Assembly (NCBI GenBank): GCA_903905665.1
Contig: CAIVHJ010000280.1
Location: 1 to 17,157 of the forward strand
Length of the DNA: 17,157 nucleotides
From: an uncultured Phycisphaerales bacterium
GTDB taxonomy: Bacteria; Planctomycetota; Phycisphaerae; UBA1845; CAIVHJ01
Reading direction: 5' to 3'
The notes under the pieces were generated by a model, which was not told where the DNA came from, ran no database searches, and saw nothing but the letters and a program-made list of their open reading frames with translations. The first letter of the stretch is position 1; each line of letters begins with the position of its first letter. This document shows positions 15,301 to 17,157 of this stretch, one piece after another. Position numbers and translations under genes: made by a program.

Positions 15301-16622
15301 ATCGCGGCCACCAAAATGGGGCCTCCGACAAACATCGAAAGCTGTCGAAGCCATCGTGATCGCCGAATGTGCTTTTGTGAACGAAACACCATGCCCTGTT
15401 CGCGGGCGACTTTTCGGACATAAAAATCATGAATGAAAAACGCGCGGGACTGGGGGAACAGGCCTTCGAGGTTGTCCAGTTTTTCATCGGACAGGCCCTG
15501 GCCCAGCACTTCCAGAAACGGACGGCCTTCCTGCATCGCGCTGGTCAAGTAAAGGCCGCGGAAAAACAGCGGTTCGGCAAAGATGTTTTTGCTGAAGATC
15601 ACATCGACGTAATCCTGAACGCGATCGCGCAGGGCGAGGAAGGATTCGGGATAGGTATAGATCCAGCCGCGTTCGGCTTCACCGGTCGCGCGGGCGAGGA
15701 GTCGAAGTCGAAGCGATCCCAGATGGTGATAAAGTTCGTCAAAATGGCTTCGGAACTCGTGCGGATCAAACGGGGCGTCAAAATCTCCGGGGCGGCTCCA
15801 GCCGAAAATCTGGTTCCGGTGCACCGAGTCGAGCTCGTTGAAAAACTCAGTGAATCCTGCCACGCGGTCCGATTTGGTGATCAGCAGGAAGACGGGAAAC
15901 CGCAGTTGAAGAGCCGTCTGAATCTGGCGAAGTCGGTCACGGAGAATCGCGGCGTTTTGATAACGTTGCTCGGTGGAATCCGACATCAATTTGTCGGCGG
16001 GTAGGGCGACGACCACGCCATTGAGCGGGCACCGCCGGCGTCGGCCCAGCAGCTTCAAAAAGGCCTCCCATTCCTGGCGATCCGTGGTACCCTCCTGCTC
16101 AAAAACAAGCCGACCCGCCGTGTCGAGGATGACGGCGGTGTTGGTGAACCACCAGTTGTAATTTCGGGTTCCTCCAAAACCGGGAAGTTCCTCTTTGCCC
16201 ATCGGGAAATCCATGCCGCTGTTGAGCAGGGTCATGGTTTTGCCGCCGCCGGGTTCGCCCAGAACGGCATACCATGGAAGATCGTAGAGTGACAGGTTCG
16301 CTTTTTTGAGTTTGGCGATTCCGTCCTGCCATTTTTGGCGATATTCTTTTTCTTTTTCGGCCAGATCGCGGCGCGAGGGAATCGCGGCTGCCGGAATTTC
16401 CTGCTGGAGTTTTTGATCCTGTCGTTTTTCGCGCAGACGGACGCCTTTGTAAACCACATAAACGCCCACGGTTGCCACGCTCGAGGCGCCGATGAGCCAG
16501 GGGAACATTCCGGAGGGTAACCCGACCGCAGCGCCCGCGAGAATTCCGGTGGTCACCACCCAGGCAACGATTGCCTTCGCTTCCAACGGAAGTTTTTTCC
16601 AGATGTCACGCACCGCCGTCAT
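12321..16622 (-). CDS. tssM: Type VI secretion membrane-complex protein TssM (IcmF family)
   Basis: TssM is the large inner-membrane protein that, with TssL and TssJ, forms the channel-like base of the type VI secretion machine. The 1433 residues are somewhat longer than the common 1100-1300. Two N-terminal membrane helices (about 17-34 and 38-58) are followed by the cytoplasmic NTPase-like domain. This has Walker A GEPGGGKT (122-129), GFGGTRNYNWWFTNTAVILD then TAGR (about 148-171) and TKSD (249-252). RGLYLTSAMQEG (355-366) is the family hallmark. A third membrane helix (about 429-447) leads into a roughly 980-residue periplasmic part with many helices. The P-loop lysine is kept, so nucleotide binding is plausible. 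The start ATG at 16622 has GAGG about ten bases upstream. tssL ends 28 bases before it on the same strand, indicating an operon. No frameshift or internal stop is seen. Confidence 0.96.
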   Translation of the reverse strand: MTAVRDIWKKLPLEAKAIVAWVVTTGILAGAAVGLPSGMFPWLIGASSVATVGVYVVYKGVRLREKRQDQKLQQEIPAAAIPSRRDLAEKEKEYRQKWQDGIAKLKKANLSLYDLPWYAVLGEPGGGKTMTLLNSGMDFPMGKEELPGFGGTRNYNWWFTNTAVILDTAGRLVFEQEGTTDRQEWEAFLKLLGRRRRCPLNGVVVALPADKLMSDSTEQRYQNAAILRDRLRQIQTALQLRFPVFLLITKSDRVAGFTEFFNELDSVHRNQIFGWSRPGDFDAPFDPHEFRSHFDELYHHLGSLRLRLLARATGEAERGWIYTYPESFLALRDRVQDYVDVIFSKNIFAEPLFFRGLYLTSAMQEGRPFLEVLGQGLSDEKLDNLEGLFPQSRAFFIHDFYVRKVAREQGMVFRSQKHIRRSRWLRQLSMFVGGPILVAAMVLTFLGYRSYRRTVDEPLQQIERAVALIRQLTERPAEEADVRLTQTALTDLDLAVERVEHLDGLAAIMFGGIGTDAKNSVRTIQRELIGYGIWRPEVARAEQVLTRPMDSAAPPGMEDFAASLSAYIRWHFGDESGSEQEFRRILSGPDASSSEIMTALKQFATAAPSGFGGRPSGGLSDSKDHREKVILAALNNAQSFWLSTADPDRPSEYNWWAELFALCERADQNYQQMLQLADRFERCRSRDDFLSISREGLNLYPSAQLRDKGQDRSGADAPVNTRLYQAIRSHLDRAPRSQGRILLPRELVDRHLAAAADFWKMFLDALPENSASPNSLAESIRKQIKDYQEALKNELTNRLADYDRRLSSLGRLLEAHPPQAPERYELVSAAAELEDVLDRRVGAVLQTTPTTLEPSLEAWNIWIANIIAQSNPDTAFDFGEDRNTAALKKLILAIHHARQRYEIQMLSDGIRESLNPMPDQGLARFMEGQDDDDRAKTLRLTGLKNCHAATFVLSTAKSMRTLRTSLADAVRRDLIPDAGELNTLLDRAMRAYLQHDLAAWSDAYVQTHLKTVEAFNFDKPQTWEDYRKWLRDRGDELNREYDECLSAVFTHVVYLFRGTTQEQDPNAEIRAELLKLVRDLDWPHDDHLEAIHVLVASDSEVPDPARIVKSWLQFKEQAADFKFSRLQDLTRGGVAFKSLTQSDDLRPLAGEWYTRQVQYVVDCGQWLLWKEILDHLSSEHLQAFALRRPFVFDGGEFQNVDLLNLNATLESLSVLKQFDDRSFPDPNRMDPPTRQRHEWLTVADQWNRFLKVPKYQIKIAYELPQPQSGQSVRSFSDYYAKVVCRVHGLYRGEGEPVEELSFDAAKASDFSQLNWKPGTGDLFVAVGQPRNPQSEVLPRLLQLPKSEYGLLELILRHGEPASSVRSDWRIPLSKDLHEIAGLQNENIPDSQRGIVLHLVFVEPADGIPAPLPWPDLAAFLGDRPTPPWRESQP

Positions 16623-16650
16623 ACACTCAATACCTCAACTGCAAAACGAC

Positions 16651-17157
16651 TTACGAATGTCGTGCAAAAAAATCGCCGGCGGAATGCACGGCAGCCTGTA
16701 TATGGGCCAGCAATTGATTCCATAAAACCTCACGCAATCCGATCACCACTACCACCAGAGCCAGCAAAGATATTCCGACCGTTGCCAACCGCAAGACCGA
16801 CCGATAATTGGGTGGAACCTCCACCGTGTTTTCATAAGCCTGGTGGAATAACTCACGCATCTGAATTCGTTCGGCCAACGGAAAGCGGCTCAACAATTGT
16901 TGCGATTGTTGTTCGAGTTCCCGGTTCTGTCCGACAAACTTTCCGGCAAATCCCATCCGCATGCAGCAATAAAAAACCACAAGGAGTTCGCCAAGTCCCC
17001 GCGAATCCTGTCCGCCCCTTTGGGCGTCGTCGAATTGTCGGCGGACCTGATCGAGTTCGTCAAAAAAAGCAATGCCGCGAATTTTCTGGGCGTGACCCAG
17101 CAGGGTTTTTTCCAGATGATGGTCGGACCACCAGTTGCGGGCCTCCCACTCGGCGCC
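16651..17157 (-). CDS. tssL: Type VI secretion membrane-complex protein TssL (DotU family), C-terminal fragment
   Basis: The frame stays open to the window end, so the N-terminus lies beyond 17157; 168 residues are visible. TssL is a cytoplasmic hook domain with a single C-terminal membrane anchor that docks the tail sheath-baseplate assembly to TssM. The family pattern is clear: LLGHAQKIRGIAFFDELDQV matches the usual phenylalanine pair and Leu-Asp segment. LMVFYCCMRMGFAGKF then matches the hallmark LEvyylCLaLGFxGkY, with Cys-Met-Arg-Met in place of Cys-Leu-x-Leu. One membrane segment is seen near fragment residues 122-141 (VLRLATVGISLLALVVVVIG), followed by only about 27 residues. There is thus no C-terminal OmpA/peptidoglycan-binding extension of the kind some TssL proteins carry. 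It precedes tssM by 28 bases. Confidence 0.9.
   Translation of the reverse strand, partial: GAEWEARNWWSDHHLEKTLLGHAQKIRGIAFFDELDQVRRQFDDAQRGGQDSRGLGELLVVFYCCMRMGFAGKFVGQNRELEQQSQQLLSRFPLAERIQMRELFHQAYENTVEVPPNYRSVLRLATVGISLLALVVVVIGLREVLWNQLLAHIQAAVHSAGDFFARHS

Noticed and set aside
16890..17072. Short minus-strand frame overlapping tssL
   Set aside because: Out of frame with the conserved TssL motifs, which run uninterrupted through this stretch.

Overview
The window looks like a chromosomal segment from a Gram-negative, outer-membrane-bearing bacterium, most likely a planctomycete or close relative. That placement is inference. It rests on the start of an lptB gene (LPS export ATPase), an oversized signal peptidase I with a zinc ribbon and a large extra domain, an NPCBM-domain secreted protein, a secreted coiled-coil protein with a C-terminal module I associate with planctomycetes and relatives, and a TssL/TssM/TagF cluster. 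No rRNA, tRNA, CRISPR array or insertion sequence was seen.

Layout. Bases 1-110 (minus) hold the first 36 codons of lptB. Bases 111-513 are a non-coding, AT-rich gap (about 37% G+C over 181-480 by hand count) with two exact TTATNCACA-type DnaA boxes and a possible terminator of the gene upstream of it. Bases 514-4700 (minus) are a two-gene unit joined by an ATGA overlap: a multi-membrane TMTC-like glycosyltransferase with TPRs, then signal peptidase I (lepB). A divergent spacer (4701-4908) carries four small hairpins in 92 bases, like a palindromic dispersed repeat.

Bases 4909-8904 (plus) hold four envelope or exported proteins: a coiled-coil protein, an NPCBM-domain protein (ATGA-coupled to the first), a FecR-like protein and a small putative lipoprotein. 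A second hairpin-rich spacer with overlapping, mutually exclusive stems and a TATAAT box precedes an exported helical protein with a CHAT-like C-terminus (8993-11071). That domain appears to lack the stretch that normally carries the catalytic His and Cys.

Bases 11148-17157 (minus) are part of a type VI secretion gene cluster: tssL (cut by the window end), tssM, a possible 47-codon ORF, and tagF. The cluster runs towards the CHAT-like gene and meets it tail to tail.

Overall the segment is devoted to the cell envelope and secretion: LPS export, protein export and processing, glycosylation of exported proteins, secreted proteins of unknown role, and the inner-membrane part of a T6SS. The points most worth a second look are the DnaA-box gap, the truncated CHAT-like protein, the hairpin spacers, the enlarged signal peptidase and the small ORF between tssM and tagF.
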